Below are positions 18,435 through 27,098 of a stretch of DNA of 64,000 nucleotides, in pieces. Origin of the DNA: Pseudomonadota bacterium (lineage in GTDB: Bacteria > Pseudomonadota > Gammaproteobacteria > Steroidobacterales > Steroidobacteraceae). A program made the translations under genes and the position numbers. The stretch lies in contig JAKBCE010000001.1 in assembly GCA_021808195.1 (NCBI GenBank), forward strand, positions 1-64,000. Reading direction: 5' to 3'. Within the stretch, counting starts at the first letter, position 1, and every line of letters starts with the position of its first letter. Under the pieces are notes generated by a model. The model saw only the letters and a program-made list of their open reading frames with translations. It was not told the origin of the DNA and ran no database searches.

Positions 18435-19760
18435 TCAGATCCCCCTCGAGGGCTGCGCCGCATCGGCTGCGACGCGCAGCCCCTGTGCGCGCAGCCACTT
18501 GACTGCTCGCGCGACCGATGGTGCCGGCCGTGACAGCTGCTGCGAGGCACACTCGATGTCCCCGCCGAATTTGTGCAGGATGTCGATCAGCTCGGGCAAA
18601 TCGATCGATTCGAGTTGCCAGATCCCGCGCGGAAATCGCGGCGACACCAGCACGCGCCGTGGCTCGATGCGCACGCCGTTGAGCACCGGCCGCCACTCCA
18701 GATGCGGCGCTTGGAATTCACCGGCATGCGGCGAACCGGCGGAAGAATATGGTGCGGCGGCACCGCTCCAGAAGGCGCTCGGCGTGCTCTGCGCCTGGCG
18801 CTGGTAATGCAGAGCGGCCGTCGCATTCCTTCGCTCCCAGAGCTCGCACGTCCGTTCACGCAGGAATTGCCGAATCGGCTGCCATTGCCCGCTGAGCAGG
18901 TACGTGTGTGCCGCAGCGGTCGCGATGTGCGCGGCCCGTAACGCCTCGTAAACCCCCTGACCGGACAACGGATCGAGTGTGGCCGCCGCATCGCCAACCC
19001 GCTGCGCGCCGGGCCCTTGCGGCTCGGCCGACAGAGTCGCGGTCGCCGCACGCGCCACGGGCGCACCAAGCGCCAGCGCCCCGGACAGGATCGCCGCCAT
19101 CTGCGGCGCCGCCGCGAGGAAGTGCGCCAGATGCTGCCTCAGTCCGAGGCGCAGCGAGGGCGCCTGCCGCGAGGAAGTCACCTGCAGCCAGCCCAGACCA
19201 CCATCGATGGCCAACCAACACCAGCCATGGTCAGTCGCCTCGAGGCGTGTAAGCCGCTGGCCGACATCCTGGAGCTGGAATCTTTGGCAGACGGCGATCA
19301 GCTCAGGCCCGCGGCGCACCGGCCGCTGCGCGCGCCGCCCCCGGGCATCGACCAGGGTCCGACAGAGCACCGTCCCACCCTCGGTGCGCACCTGCCAGTG
19401 CGTCTCCTGGCACTCGTAACCGAGCACCCGCTCGCCACGAATCGGCACGGAATGGGCCGCGGCGTCGGCAAGCAGCGCCGCATCGAGTTCGGCGCGGTCC
19501 ACAATATATTCCGCACCGCCTGAAACCGCCTCGCCCGCCCAAGCGCCGGTACGCTCGGCCGGGCCGCGCACGGCTTGCGCGGCGCTCTCGAGACCGTTCT
19601 GGCGCAGCAGCGTCAGCGTCCGCTCGCTCATCCCTTCCACGGCTCGAGTGCGGCTTCGGCCAATCAGCATGACCTCGTGCCCGAGTCGCCGCAATGCGCA
19701 GCCCGTCGCGATGGCCGCCGGTCCGGCGCCCAGAATCGCGATGTCCGCGCTTGATTGCAT
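18435..19760 (-). CDS. qhpG: Flavin monooxygenase QhpG for CTQ biogenesis
   Basis: A 441-residue FAD-dependent protein. The start at 19760 has GGAGAGGGGG before the ATG. The N-terminal nucleotide motif is IAILGAGPAAIATGCALRRL and the second FAD motif is GDAAATLDPLSGQGVYEAL. The last 70 residues form a small helical domain (IDLPELIDILHKFGG). In Paracoccus, QhpG adds the oxygens to the tryptophan of the QHNDH gamma subunit that becomes the quinone of CTQ. Its place at the end of a complete qhp operon makes the assignment firm. A 96-base gap separates it from the U32 gene upstream. Confidence 0.85.
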   Translation of the reverse strand: MQSSADIAILGAGPAAIATGCALRRLGHEVMLIGRSRTRAVEGMSERTLTLLRQNGLESAAQAVRGPAERTGAWAGEAVSGGAEYIVDRAELDAALLADAAAHSVPIRGERVLGYECQETHWQVRTEGGTVLCRTLVDARGRRAQRPVRRGPELIAVCQRFQLQDVGQRLTRLEATDHGWCWLAIDGGLGWLQVTSSRQAPSLRLGLRQHLAHFLAAAPQMAAILSGALALGAPVARAATATLSAEPQGPGAQRVGDAAATLDPLSGQGVYEALRAAHIATAAAHTYLLSGQWQPIRQFLRERTCELWERRNATAALHYQRQAQSTPSAFWSGAAAPYSSAGSPHAGEFQAPHLEWRPVLNGVRIEPRRVLVSPRFPRGIWQLESIDLPELIDILHKFGGDIECASQQLSRPAPSVARAVKWLRAQGLRVAADAAQPSRGI

Positions 19761-19856
19761 CCCCCTCTCCCGACATGGCGCACCGGTCAGCACGCCGATC
19801 CCATCGCCTTGACTTGACGGTCGCGCGATACCCCCGGGGCCCGCACGCCGCATCAC

Positions 19857-20867
19857 TCACCCGTTCAGGCTCGGACTGACCTCCCGGTAATAGCACATGA
19901 AGCCGCAGGCGCACCGGTCCGGCTTGCCGCGCAGCGCGCGCGCGAACTCTTGCACTTGCCGTTCATCGCCAGTGGCGGCGCGATCGAGCACCGCGCGGGC
20001 CATCTCGACGCTTTTCAGCCGCCGCTCGAGACGGCTATCGCGACCGGCGATCTTCACTGCGGCCACACCGGCGCGGCCGAGCTGCGAAATCGCACACAGT
20101 CCACACGGGCCGTGCGGCAATCCCTCGGTCGTGACGCTGAAGCCGCATGCGAAGACGTGCCACAGCCATCTGTCCCACGCCTCTTCGTTGGCGCGCAGCG
20201 CCTCGCAATCCGTCTCCGCCAAGGCCTGCCCATCGCGACGATGGTATTGCGATTGGAAGCGCTCGAGGCAGATCGGACCGCCGAGCGCGCCCGGCAGATG
20301 CAAAGTGTGGCACGAGCCTTCCTCGAAGACACAACCGTCATTGAGCAGAAACACTTCGACCTGCGTTCCGGGTATCGCCCGGCACATCCCTCGGATCTCA
20401 CGCAGCGTCACATGGCGCGGCAGGATCACGCGCACCGCACCGAGTTCTGCCGCGAGCTGCGCCATCTCGCTGTTGTGGCACGAGGCGACCGAACTCAAAT
20501 GCAGACGCAGCGGCAGGCGCTGTGCAGCGAGTGCTGCGAGCACTCCGAGCTCGCCCACGATCAGTGCATCGGCCCCGAGCGCAGCGACCCGCTCGATCAC
20601 CTTCAGCAGCTCATCCCATCGGTCGGCCGGATAGCTCTGGGCGTTGAACGCGACCGAGACGGTCTTGCCGAGCGCGTGAACCGATTCGACCGTGCGCGCC
20701 AAGTCCTCAACACTCGGCAGATTGCCGCCCATCCTGCGATTGAGGGTCGAGCGTCCAAAGCGCTGTGCCCAGGCTGGCGGCACCAGGCCACAATAAAACT
20801 CATCGGCACCGGCCCGCGACAGCGGTGCAACCTCCTCGGGCGCTGCGATCGGCACTACGAGCCGCAC
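19857..20867 (-). CDS. U32-family protein, UbiU-like, within the qhp operon
   Basis: A 336-residue protein starting at GTG 20867 with GAGAGGGG upstream. It has the U32 fold pattern: an N-terminal VPIAAPEEVAPLSRAGADEFYCGL barrel start, LRLHLSSVASCHN, and EVFLLNDGC. Cys179 and Cys186 (C-x6-C), Cys200 and Cys241 sit where E. coli UbiU carries its four [4Fe-4S] ligands, and AAVKIAGR matches the UbiU VKIEGR motif. Further Cys pairs (255/258, 319/321/325) are extra. UbiU with UbiV hydroxylates a ring without O2. I infer an iron-sulfur hydroxylase partner, not a protease. It overlaps the next U32 gene by 13 bases. See findings. Confidence 0.72.
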   Translation of the reverse strand: MRLVVPIAAPEEVAPLSRAGADEFYCGLVPPAWAQRFGRSTLNRRMGGNLPSVEDLARTVESVHALGKTVSVAFNAQSYPADRWDELLKVIERVAALGADALIVGELGVLAALAAQRLPLRLHLSSVASCHNSEMAQLAAELGAVRVILPRHVTLREIRGMCRAIPGTQVEVFLLNDGCVFEEGSCHTLHLPGALGGPICLERFQSQYHRRDGQALAETDCEALRANEEAWDRWLWHVFACGFSVTTEGLPHGPCGLCAISQLGRAGVAAVKIAGRDSRLERRLKSVEMARAVLDRAATGDERQVQEFARALRGKPDRCACGFMCYYREVSPSLNG

Positions 20868-21826
20868 GGCAACCCCTCTCCCGGCAACACCAGTCGGTCC
20901 GCTGCACCGGCGGCGAGCACAGCGGCCAATGCCCGTGCCATCGGCACGCTGTGCCGATAGAAGATCGTGTTGCCGCGTTGCAATAGCCGCAGGCTCTCTG
21001 AGCCGGCTCGGCGCGCGATCGACAGCTCACTCCAGTAACTCAGGCACTCGCGTGCGCAGGTGTGGCCGGTGGCAAATTGGCGTGCTGCAGAGCAGCGCAG
21101 ATTTCCGATGCGGCAGATGCGGCCCGTAGTCGCGAACCCCAGGGGCGCATGCACCGAGAGTTGTCCGGAAAAGCCCCGCAGGTCACCGGCTTGGACGAAC
21201 GGCGGCACATCGACCTCCACCCGCTCAATGCCGAAGCGCTCGAGCAGAGTCTGCAGGCCGGGCGTCGCAAACCCATGACCACCGAGGTGCAGGTAGGCCG
21301 CCGAGGGTGCGCGCGGCTCCTTCAGCATCCGGCACAAGAGCCGGCCCGCCGTGGCCCGCAATGCAGGGAAGCCCCGCGTGAGGCGCCGCAAGACTCCCCA
21401 GTCATTCACGGTGACCTCCGTGTCCGGCGGCAACCTGCCGAGCAGCCGCTCGGCCCGCTCGATTCCGGCGTCGGTCAGCATCGGAAGGACCAGCCCGAAG
21501 GCGAGCCCGGCGGCGCTCGCCGCGCCGAGGGCCCTCTCCAATGCCGCAATCGAGGGGAGCAGTCGCTGGCAAAACTCGTTGCCGAACTGGATGCGCAGCG
21601 GCGGCCGTGCCGCCAGCAGCGCGGCCCATTCTGGGGCTGAGGCGGCGAGTCCCGCCGTCCCGTCGGGTGCGCCCGCGCCGACCAAGGCCGCAAAACGAAC
21701 CAGCGGTTCCACCTCGCTGAAGGACACCGCGCAATGCACCGCCGCGGCGCCTGTGGGCACGGGTGCTGGGGTGCCAGGCCTTTGGCCCCTCGGCCCGCCT
21801 TGCTCGAACCTGTGCTCGTCCATCAT
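20855..21826 (-). CDS. U32-family protein, UbiV-like, within the qhp operon
   Basis: A 323-residue protein whose ATG overlaps the qhpE stop by four bases (ATGA). Aligned with E. coli UbiV by eye: FGNEFC (Cys86) matches LGEAVC, VTVNDWGVLRRL matches the ASDLGVV segment, APLGFATTGRIC (Cys238) matches the LPLAYSARC site, and C257-x3-C261 matches the final C-x3-C. So all four UbiV-type iron-sulfur ligands appear kept, with a longer spacing between the third and second. The first 25 residues are Gly/Pro-rich and not conserved. With the UbiU-like protein it should form a heterodimer. Role in CTQ or amine metabolism is inference. Confidence 0.68.
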   Translation of the reverse strand: MMDEHRFEQGGPRGQRPGTPAPVPTGAAAVHCAVSFSEVEPLVRFAALVGAGAPDGTAGLAASAPEWAALLAARPPLRIQFGNEFCQRLLPSIAALERALGAASAAGLAFGLVLPMLTDAGIERAERLLGRLPPDTEVTVNDWGVLRRLTRGFPALRATAGRLLCRMLKEPRAPSAAYLHLGGHGFATPGLQTLLERFGIERVEVDVPPFVQAGDLRGFSGQLSVHAPLGFATTGRICRIGNLRCSAARQFATGHTCARECLSYWSELSIARRAGSESLRLLQRGNTIFYRHSVPMARALAAVLAAGAADRLVLPGEGLPCGS

Positions 21827-22515
21827 CCGCGCGCCGCCGGGTAATGTCGTTCGGGCCCCTGAAACACCGCTTGCTGCATCAGGTTCTGGTACACGTGCCA
21901 GGGCGAGAGTCCATTGGCAACGTGAGTCACGATGTAGCGGGATAGATGTGCCGCCCCGACGCTCGCGCCACGGGAGACCTTCCCCGCCGGACCCTCATGG
22001 ACGGGGCAGGCGCCGAAGTCTGCGTTCGCGCTGTTGAGAAAGGAGATCTGCTCACCGCCACAGCGTGCGTCACCTGTCGCACGGAATACCCCCGGATAGG
22101 ACGCCGGGTAGGTCGTCAGACCTCGCGCCGGCGCTGCCGCTACCAGGAGCGCGCCGCTTGTCCTGCTCGCTGCGACCGCGGCGGCCAGCACCGCGCGGTC
22201 TTGCGGCAGTCCCAGGCTCACGTGCACCAGCTCGGCGCCGTGCGTCATCGCCCAATCGACCGCTGCGGCAAGCGTCGCGGCCGTGCAGCGGCCGCGCTCG
22301 TTCAACACCTGCGCGATCAGCAGCTCAAGCGGCCTGGCTGCACTGGCAATGATACCGGCAACGAGCGAGCCGTGACCGAGGGGATCCTCCACGGGGGCAC
22401 ATTGGCGGACCTGTTTGCCCTCGTCCACGAAGCGTGCCATCCGCCTGACCCGGGGCATCAGCGCCGGACCCACCCCACTGTCAAGAACCGCAATCCTCCA
22501 GGGGTGCTCATGCAT
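21823..22515 (-). CDS. qhpE: Subtilisin-like protease QhpE (gamma-subunit leader peptidase)
   Basis: A 230-residue serine protease with no signal peptide. The start at 22515 (MHEHPWRIAVLDSGVG) lies inside the end of qhpF, an eight-base overlap. Catalytic Asp12 (VLDSGVG), His48 (GHGSLVAGI) and Ser185 (GASVGAAHLS) are in place. QhpE removes the leader of the gamma subunit after the thioether bridges are made. Where most subtilases have AAGN with the oxyanion-hole Asn, this one reads VAAAPARG, so that Asn seems absent. Family membership by position in the operon is firm. Confidence 0.85.
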   Translation of the reverse strand: MHEHPWRIAVLDSGVGPALMPRVRRMARFVDEGKQVRQCAPVEDPLGHGSLVAGIIASAARPLELLIAQVLNERGRCTAATLAAAVDWAMTHGAELVHVSLGLPQDRAVLAAAVAASRTSGALLVAAAPARGLTTYPASYPGVFRATGDARCGGEQISFLNSANADFGACPVHEGPAGKVSRGASVGAAHLSRYIVTHVANGLSPWHVYQNLMQQAVFQGPERHYPAARG

Positions 22516-24181
22516 ACACACGCGCCCGCGGCCACTCGATGATCCGGCCCTCACGCAACTCCACGACCCGGTCCGCTCGCGGTACGGCCTGCGGACTATG
22601 CGTGATCACGATGCGTGTCTGGGGCGCGAAGATCCGGTCGATCAGCTCGTGCATGCTGCGCACCGCAGCCGCATCCAGGTTGCTGGTCGCCTCATCCAGC
22701 ACGAGCGCAAAGGGCGTCCCGAGTAACGCGCGGGTGACCGCGACACGCTGGCGCTGACCGGTGGATAGACCCGCGCCGCGCGCTCCGAGCACGGTGGCGT
22801 AACCGCTCGGCAGCGCCGCGGCGAACTGATCCACGCCGGTGAGCTTCGCGGCGGAGACGACCTGTTCGGCTGGTACCTCGAAGTTGCCATAGCGGAGGTT
22901 CTCAAGGAGAGTGCCCCGAAAGAGCACCGGATCGGTCTCAAGTACCGGGATGCGCCGTCGGACAGAGTGCAGGTCGTATTCCTCGAGTCCATGCCCATCG
23001 AGCACGACGCGCCCGGTCATGGGCTCGGCGAAGCCGCGCAACAGATCGATCAACGTGGATTTGCCGGCGCCCGATTCGCCGTACAACACGACCTTGGTGC
23101 CGGCAGCGATCTCGAGGCTCAGTTCCTCGAGCACGCTGTGCGCACTCTCTGAATAGCGGAAACTCAGTTGCTGCACGCCAATCGCGCCGGGGTGTGCCGG
23201 CAGAGCGCGCCCACTGCGCCCGCGCGTTCGCATCGGCTCGGCATCGCGCAGTTCCTGCACTCGCTTCAGACTGACTGCGGCGCGCTGATAGGCGGTATAT
23301 AGGCCCATCAGCGAGGTCGCCGAGCCCGTACCCCGGGCAAGGTATGCCGTGAAGGCAACCAGCGTACCGATCGTGAGCGAACCGTGAATCACCCCCCATC
23401 CGCCCACGATGAACACGACGGCGGTCGTCATATGGGACAGCATGCTCGTGAATGCACCGACTCCGTAGCCGATGAGCTGCTGGCGGATCACCCGCTGCAA
23501 AAGGCCCTGATTCAGCCGACTCAGCCGCTCGCGCTCGAACTGCTCGCTACCACAGCTCTGCACCGCCTTGGCGGACCCGAGGGTCTCGACCAGAAAGTCC
23601 GTGATGGCCGCCCGCGATTCGCGCACCTGGAGCGTGCTGTCGGCGACCGGGCGGCGCGCGCGGTGCCTGACGAGCAACTGCAGCGGCAGGGAGCCGAGCG
23701 CCACCAGCGTCAGCAACGGACTCATCGCGACCATGATCGCGGCCGAAAACAACAGCAGCAGCACCCCGTTGACAACCGCCAGCACCGAGTCGGTGCTGAA
23801 GCGCTGGATCTCGGCGACATCGCCATCGAGCCGCGTGACCAGGTCCCCGACCGGACGGAGTCGAAAGAACCGCGGCGGCAGAGTCAGCAGGTGTGCGTAG
23901 ACATCCTCGCGAATCGCGAACAGGATCTTGCCCGAAAGCCGCACATACCAGAGCCGGTTCAGCGCCCCGAGCGCAAAGCCGCAGGCCGCAATCGCCACGA
24001 TGGCCGCGCACAACGCGACCAGTATCTTGAAGTGCCGGCCGATGAGTCCGTCGTCGATGATGAGCTTCGACAGGTAAGGCTGTGCGGCGGCGAGTGCCGA
24101 GGTGAGCGCGGCGAGCGCCATGACTGCGAGGATGGCGCCCCACTGACGCCGCACGTACGGTCGCAGCCAGCGGAAGCTCAT
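22508..24181 (-). CDS. qhpF: ABC transporter QhpF, fused membrane and ATPase domains
   Basis: A 557-residue half-transporter with an ABC exporter layout: six membrane helices in residues 1-310, then an ATPase domain with Walker A GESGAGKST, signature LSTGQRQRVAV and Walker B FALVLDEATSNLD. In qhp operons this transporter is needed for active QHNDH and is thought to move the modified gamma subunit across the inner membrane, since that subunit has no Sec or Tat signal. It starts 16 bases after the qhpB stop and overlaps qhpE by eight bases. Confidence 0.88.
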   Translation of the reverse strand: MSFRWLRPYVRRQWGAILAVMALAALTSALAAAQPYLSKLIIDDGLIGRHFKILVALCAAIVAIAACGFALGALNRLWYVRLSGKILFAIREDVYAHLLTLPPRFFRLRPVGDLVTRLDGDVAEIQRFSTDSVLAVVNGVLLLLFSAAIMVAMSPLLTLVALGSLPLQLLVRHRARRPVADSTLQVRESRAAITDFLVETLGSAKAVQSCGSEQFERERLSRLNQGLLQRVIRQQLIGYGVGAFTSMLSHMTTAVVFIVGGWGVIHGSLTIGTLVAFTAYLARGTGSATSLMGLYTAYQRAAVSLKRVQELRDAEPMRTRGRSGRALPAHPGAIGVQQLSFRYSESAHSVLEELSLEIAAGTKVVLYGESGAGKSTLIDLLRGFAEPMTGRVVLDGHGLEEYDLHSVRRRIPVLETDPVLFRGTLLENLRYGNFEVPAEQVVSAAKLTGVDQFAAALPSGYATVLGARGAGLSTGQRQRVAVTRALLGTPFALVLDEATSNLDAAAVRSMHELIDRIFAPQTRIVITHSPQAVPRADRVVELREGRIIEWPRARVYA

Positions 24182-24197
24182 GAGGCCTGCCCGCCGC

Positions 24198-25295
24198 CTA
24201 GGGACGTTCGATGATTCGCGGTGTCACGAGCGCCTGATCGCCACACCCGGGCAGTTTGATGTCGCCGCGCTGACGCAGTGTGCGGGCGTCATAGACGGCG
24301 ATGTCGCACATGTTCCCGCCCAAATAGATCTGCTTGCCGTCCGAGGAGATGTTCACCATGTAGAACGAATGTGGCACCGGGACTTGTTTGTCGATGTTCC
24401 AGCGTCGGGCATTGATCTTGAACAGCGCATCGAATACCCCGAATGCCCAGTGATGATTGGGGCTGAGGATGGTGGCGAAAATGGGCGGTGCCGTGCGTGA
24501 GATGTCGTGAAACGCGAGCTTTCCGGTATGCAGATTGAGTGTCATCAGCGAGGTCGCCGGCACACCGCCTGCCGGCAGTCCCGCTCCAGTCACGGTCGAA
24601 TAGACCGGCGCGACATAAATGCCCGTCGGTTCGCTCGCCGGAGAGTTGATGCTCAGATCCGCGCTGGAGTGATCTTTGCGCCCCCAATGCTCAATGCCGC
24701 GCTCGCCGAGCAGTCGTCCGGTTTGCAGGTCGAATTGGTAGGCCTTTGGCCACAGCGCATAGAAGCTCCGACCGTTCTTGCTCGCCAAAACCGCTTGAAT
24801 GCGTCTCGGTGCGGGAAACGTGCGCACCGGCATGGCGAACGCGCCGGCGGCAGTGCTGTAGATCGCAAATCGCGGCGGCTTGACGGTGTAGGCATCGATG
24901 CCGAGGTGGGTCCGATACTCGTAAACGATGAGCGTCTTGCCGTCGGGCGTGACATCGAAGGCCATGCATTGCACGCGCAGCCCAGGGGAGCTCAAATTGG
25001 CCCGAAACACCTGCTGACCCGTGCGCAGATCGATGCCCGCGATGCTGCGCGCTCTGTTCACCAGCACGTACGCGATCCGGCCGTCGGGTGAGGTCACGAT
25101 GGTACTGACGGAGTCATGCGCGTCGGGAATCGTGAAATCCGATACCACCTTCATCTTGCGCGGATCGACGACGAACAGTTGACCGGGCTTCGCGGCGGTC
25201 ACAATGAAATCATGGCCCGCAGGGTGCGTCCCGAAGGTCCCGCAGCCCGCGAGCAGGCCGGCAAGCATGGCCGGCACGAGGAGTTTCGCGCTCAT
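24198..25295 (-). CDS. qhpB: Quinohemoprotein amine dehydrogenase beta subunit
   Basis: A 365-residue beta-propeller. The N-terminus has a lipobox-like LLAGC at residues 14-18, so it may be a lipoprotein or an ordinary secreted subunit. Propeller blades are seen as TSPDGRIAYVLVNRARSIAG, VTPDGKTLIVYEY and ISSDGKQIYLGG. In QHNDH the seven-bladed beta subunit packs against the small gamma subunit and forms part of the active-site pocket. It lies 27 bases after qhpC in the operon order alpha, rSAM, gamma, beta. Length and placement fit the family. Confidence 0.88.
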   Translation of the reverse strand: MSAKLLVPAMLAGLLAGCGTFGTHPAGHDFIVTAAKPGQLFVVDPRKMKVVSDFTIPDAHDSVSTIVTSPDGRIAYVLVNRARSIAGIDLRTGQQVFRANLSSPGLRVQCMAFDVTPDGKTLIVYEYRTHLGIDAYTVKPPRFAIYSTAAGAFAMPVRTFPAPRRIQAVLASKNGRSFYALWPKAYQFDLQTGRLLGERGIEHWGRKDHSSADLSINSPASEPTGIYVAPVYSTVTGAGLPAGGVPATSLMTLNLHTGKLAFHDISRTAPPIFATILSPNHHWAFGVFDALFKINARRWNIDKQVPVPHSFYMVNISSDGKQIYLGGNMCDIAVYDARTLRQRGDIKLPGCGDQALVTPRIIERP

Positions 25296-25322
25296 ATCAG
25301 TCCTCAGCAGCCCGCTGGCGTC

Positions 25323-25664
25323 TCATTTCTTGGGAAACACGGCATTGGTATTGGGCATGACCGGATCGAGCTCACGCCAGTCGTGCTGCGCGGAGGGCTT
25401 GCCTTCCTGCCAGGAAGGATAAGTGTTCATCGCATCAGGCACCTGCGCCGGCCACCAGCACGGATCGGAGCACCCGTACAAGTCGGCCTCCATGGGGTGA
25501 CACAGCGAGGCGAGCCCTCCGAAGGGATCAACCTCCCAGCCCGGATCGAACGTCGTGGCGCAACCGGCCACCGTCTCCATTGCGGTGACTTCCTCGACGT
25601 GCCCCGCCTCGGCCGCCTCGAGCAGCAGCTCGGCCTTCTGATTCATGGATTTGAGTCCGCTCAT
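25323..25664 (-). CDS. qhpC: QHNDH gamma subunit, CTQ-bearing catalytic peptide
   Basis: A 113-residue precursor. The start at 25664 has GAGGAGG six bases upstream and overlaps the qhpD stop (ATGA). Numbering Cys35 as mature Cys7 gives a 28-residue leader, the length known for Paracoccus. Every cross-link residue then falls in place: Cys7-Glu16, Cys27-Asp33, Cys41-Asp49 thioethers, and Cys37-Trp43 for cysteine tryptophylquinone (motif [16 protein letters not shown]). The mature chain of 85 residues is exported folded and sits in the periplasmic enzyme. There is no Sec or Tat signal. QhpD, QhpG, QhpE and QhpF all act on this protein. Confidence 0.96.
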   Translation of the reverse strand: MSGLKSMNQKAELLLEAAEAGHVEEVTAMETVAGCATTFDPGWEVDPFGGLASLCHPMEADLYGCSDPCWWPAQVPDAMNTYPSWQEGKPSAQHDWRELDPVMPNTNAVFPKK

Positions 25665-27085
25665 GCGGCCCTCCTCGGCTCAATGTGCGTACGGAAAAAA
25701 CTCGGGTTGCGGACGTTGATTTCGGCGTACACGCGGATGCCGAAATCAACCCAGCGCCGCAGCAGGTTGCAGTAATGATAGGTGCGATGGTGCGGATCAC
25801 CGTAGCGCACCCAGGATTCGTGATAACACCCGCCCGCACACAGATTGCGGATGTGGCAGCTCGCGCAGTGCGTGCCGCTGCGATCAGCCGCGCGCTCGAG
25901 AAACGCCCCGAGCCGCTCCGTGGCAATGCCGTGCTCGGTGTCTCCGAAGGTCGGCAGCTCCGAGCCGGTGAAGCGGTGGCACAGATTCAGTCCGCCCTGA
26001 TGATCGACGGCGAGCAAGCCGACTCCGGCGCCGCACGGCAGAGCCTTGCGCCGCCCCTCGTGAAGGTCGGTCATCAGCTGATGCATGTTGGAGAATCCGG
26101 TGTTTCTGCCCACCAGTGCCGCAGCGAGATACTGGTTGCCGAGGCGCTCGAAGCCCGCATACACCTCGGACAGTTCCTCGGCCGACAGCGTCGGCCCGGC
26201 TTGCTCGGCACCGGTGACCGGCGCATAGCCGACCTCGTGAAATCCGAGCTGCCCGCGCAGGTGCTCGTGAATGGCCTCGACCTCGGTCGTGCCCGCAGTG
26301 AGGGTCACCCGCGCACCCACAGGCTTGGCGCGGTAGCGGGCGAGCAGCATGCGCACTTTGCGCGCCACCACCTCGTATGTGCCGTGTCCGCCCACCGTGC
26401 GCCGATTACGGTCGTGTACGACCCGAGGGCCATCCATGCTGATCGACAGCCCAAACCGGTGCGCATCAAAGTAGCCGATCAGCTCCTCAGTGAGCAGGGT
26501 GGCATTGGTGGTCAGGGCGAACTCCACCGTCTTGCCGAGCTCGTGTGCCCGCTCCTCGGCGTAAGCCACCACCTGGCGGATCAGCGGCATATTGGTGAGC
26601 GGCTCCCCGCCGAAGAACACGATATTCACTTTCGGGCGCTGCTCCGCCTGGCGCAACAGCAGGTCGACGCTGCGCGCAGCGACCTCCATGCTCATGCGCT
26701 TGCCCTGAGCCGGGACCGCAAGATCCTCCTTGTAGCAATATCGGCAGGCGAGATTGCACCCGGTATTGACATTGAGCACGATGGTGCTGAGCGGATACGA
26801 CTCGACGTGAATGCCCGCTGGATTGATCGGTCGGCTCTCGCCCTCGGAACGAAGGATCTGTAGCCGCAGAAATCGATCGACACACTCGGCGATCGCAGCG
26901 GACTCGAAGTGGCCCGAGAGTCGCGCCCGAACGCCCTCGGCATCGAGAGCGGCATCCGTCCGAACGAGCTGCAGCACGGCGGCGCCAAGCGCATCGAGCT
27001 CGAACAATGCCGTGCTCGGAACGTGCAGCAACATCGTGCGGCCGGCGAGCGGGACCAGGTGTGCGTTGGCGGAATCGAAGATCAC
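25661..27085 (-). CDS. qhpD: Radical SAM/SPASM thioether synthase QhpD
   Basis: A 474-residue enzyme from GTG 27085, which has GGAG nine bases upstream and sits 13 bases after the qhpA stop; the longer open frame is an artefact overlapping qhpA. Residues 1-95 form a peptide-binding (RRE-like) region. The radical SAM cluster is C110-x3-C114-x2-C117 ([16 protein letters not shown]). FFGGEPL is the GGE motif. The SPASM part has LNLCHRF and [14 protein letters not shown] for auxiliary [4Fe-4S] clusters. It makes the three Cys-to-Asp/Glu thioether bridges in the gamma subunit. Confidence 0.95.
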   Translation of the reverse strand: MIFDSANAHLVPLAGRTMLLHVPSTALFELDALGAAVLQLVRTDAALDAEGVRARLSGHFESAAIAECVDRFLRLQILRSEGESRPINPAGIHVESYPLSTIVLNVNTGCNLACRYCYKEDLAVPAQGKRMSMEVAARSVDLLLRQAEQRPKVNIVFFGGEPLTNMPLIRQVVAYAEERAHELGKTVEFALTTNATLLTEELIGYFDAHRFGLSISMDGPRVVHDRNRRTVGGHGTYEVVARKVRMLLARYRAKPVGARVTLTAGTTEVEAIHEHLRGQLGFHEVGYAPVTGAEQAGPTLSAEELSEVYAGFERLGNQYLAAALVGRNTGFSNMHQLMTDLHEGRRKALPCGAGVGLLAVDHQGGLNLCHRFTGSELPTFGDTEHGIATERLGAFLERAADRSGTHCASCHIRNLCAGGCYHESWVRYGDPHHRTYHYCNLLRRWVDFGIRVYAEINVRNPSFFRTHIEPRRAA

Positions 27086-27098
27086 GGCGGCGACTCCG

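Noticed and set aside
19857..21826. Annotation of the two U32 proteins as peptidases
   Set aside because: The cysteine patterns match UbiU and UbiV, and several U32 members are hydroxylases, so protease activity is not supported.
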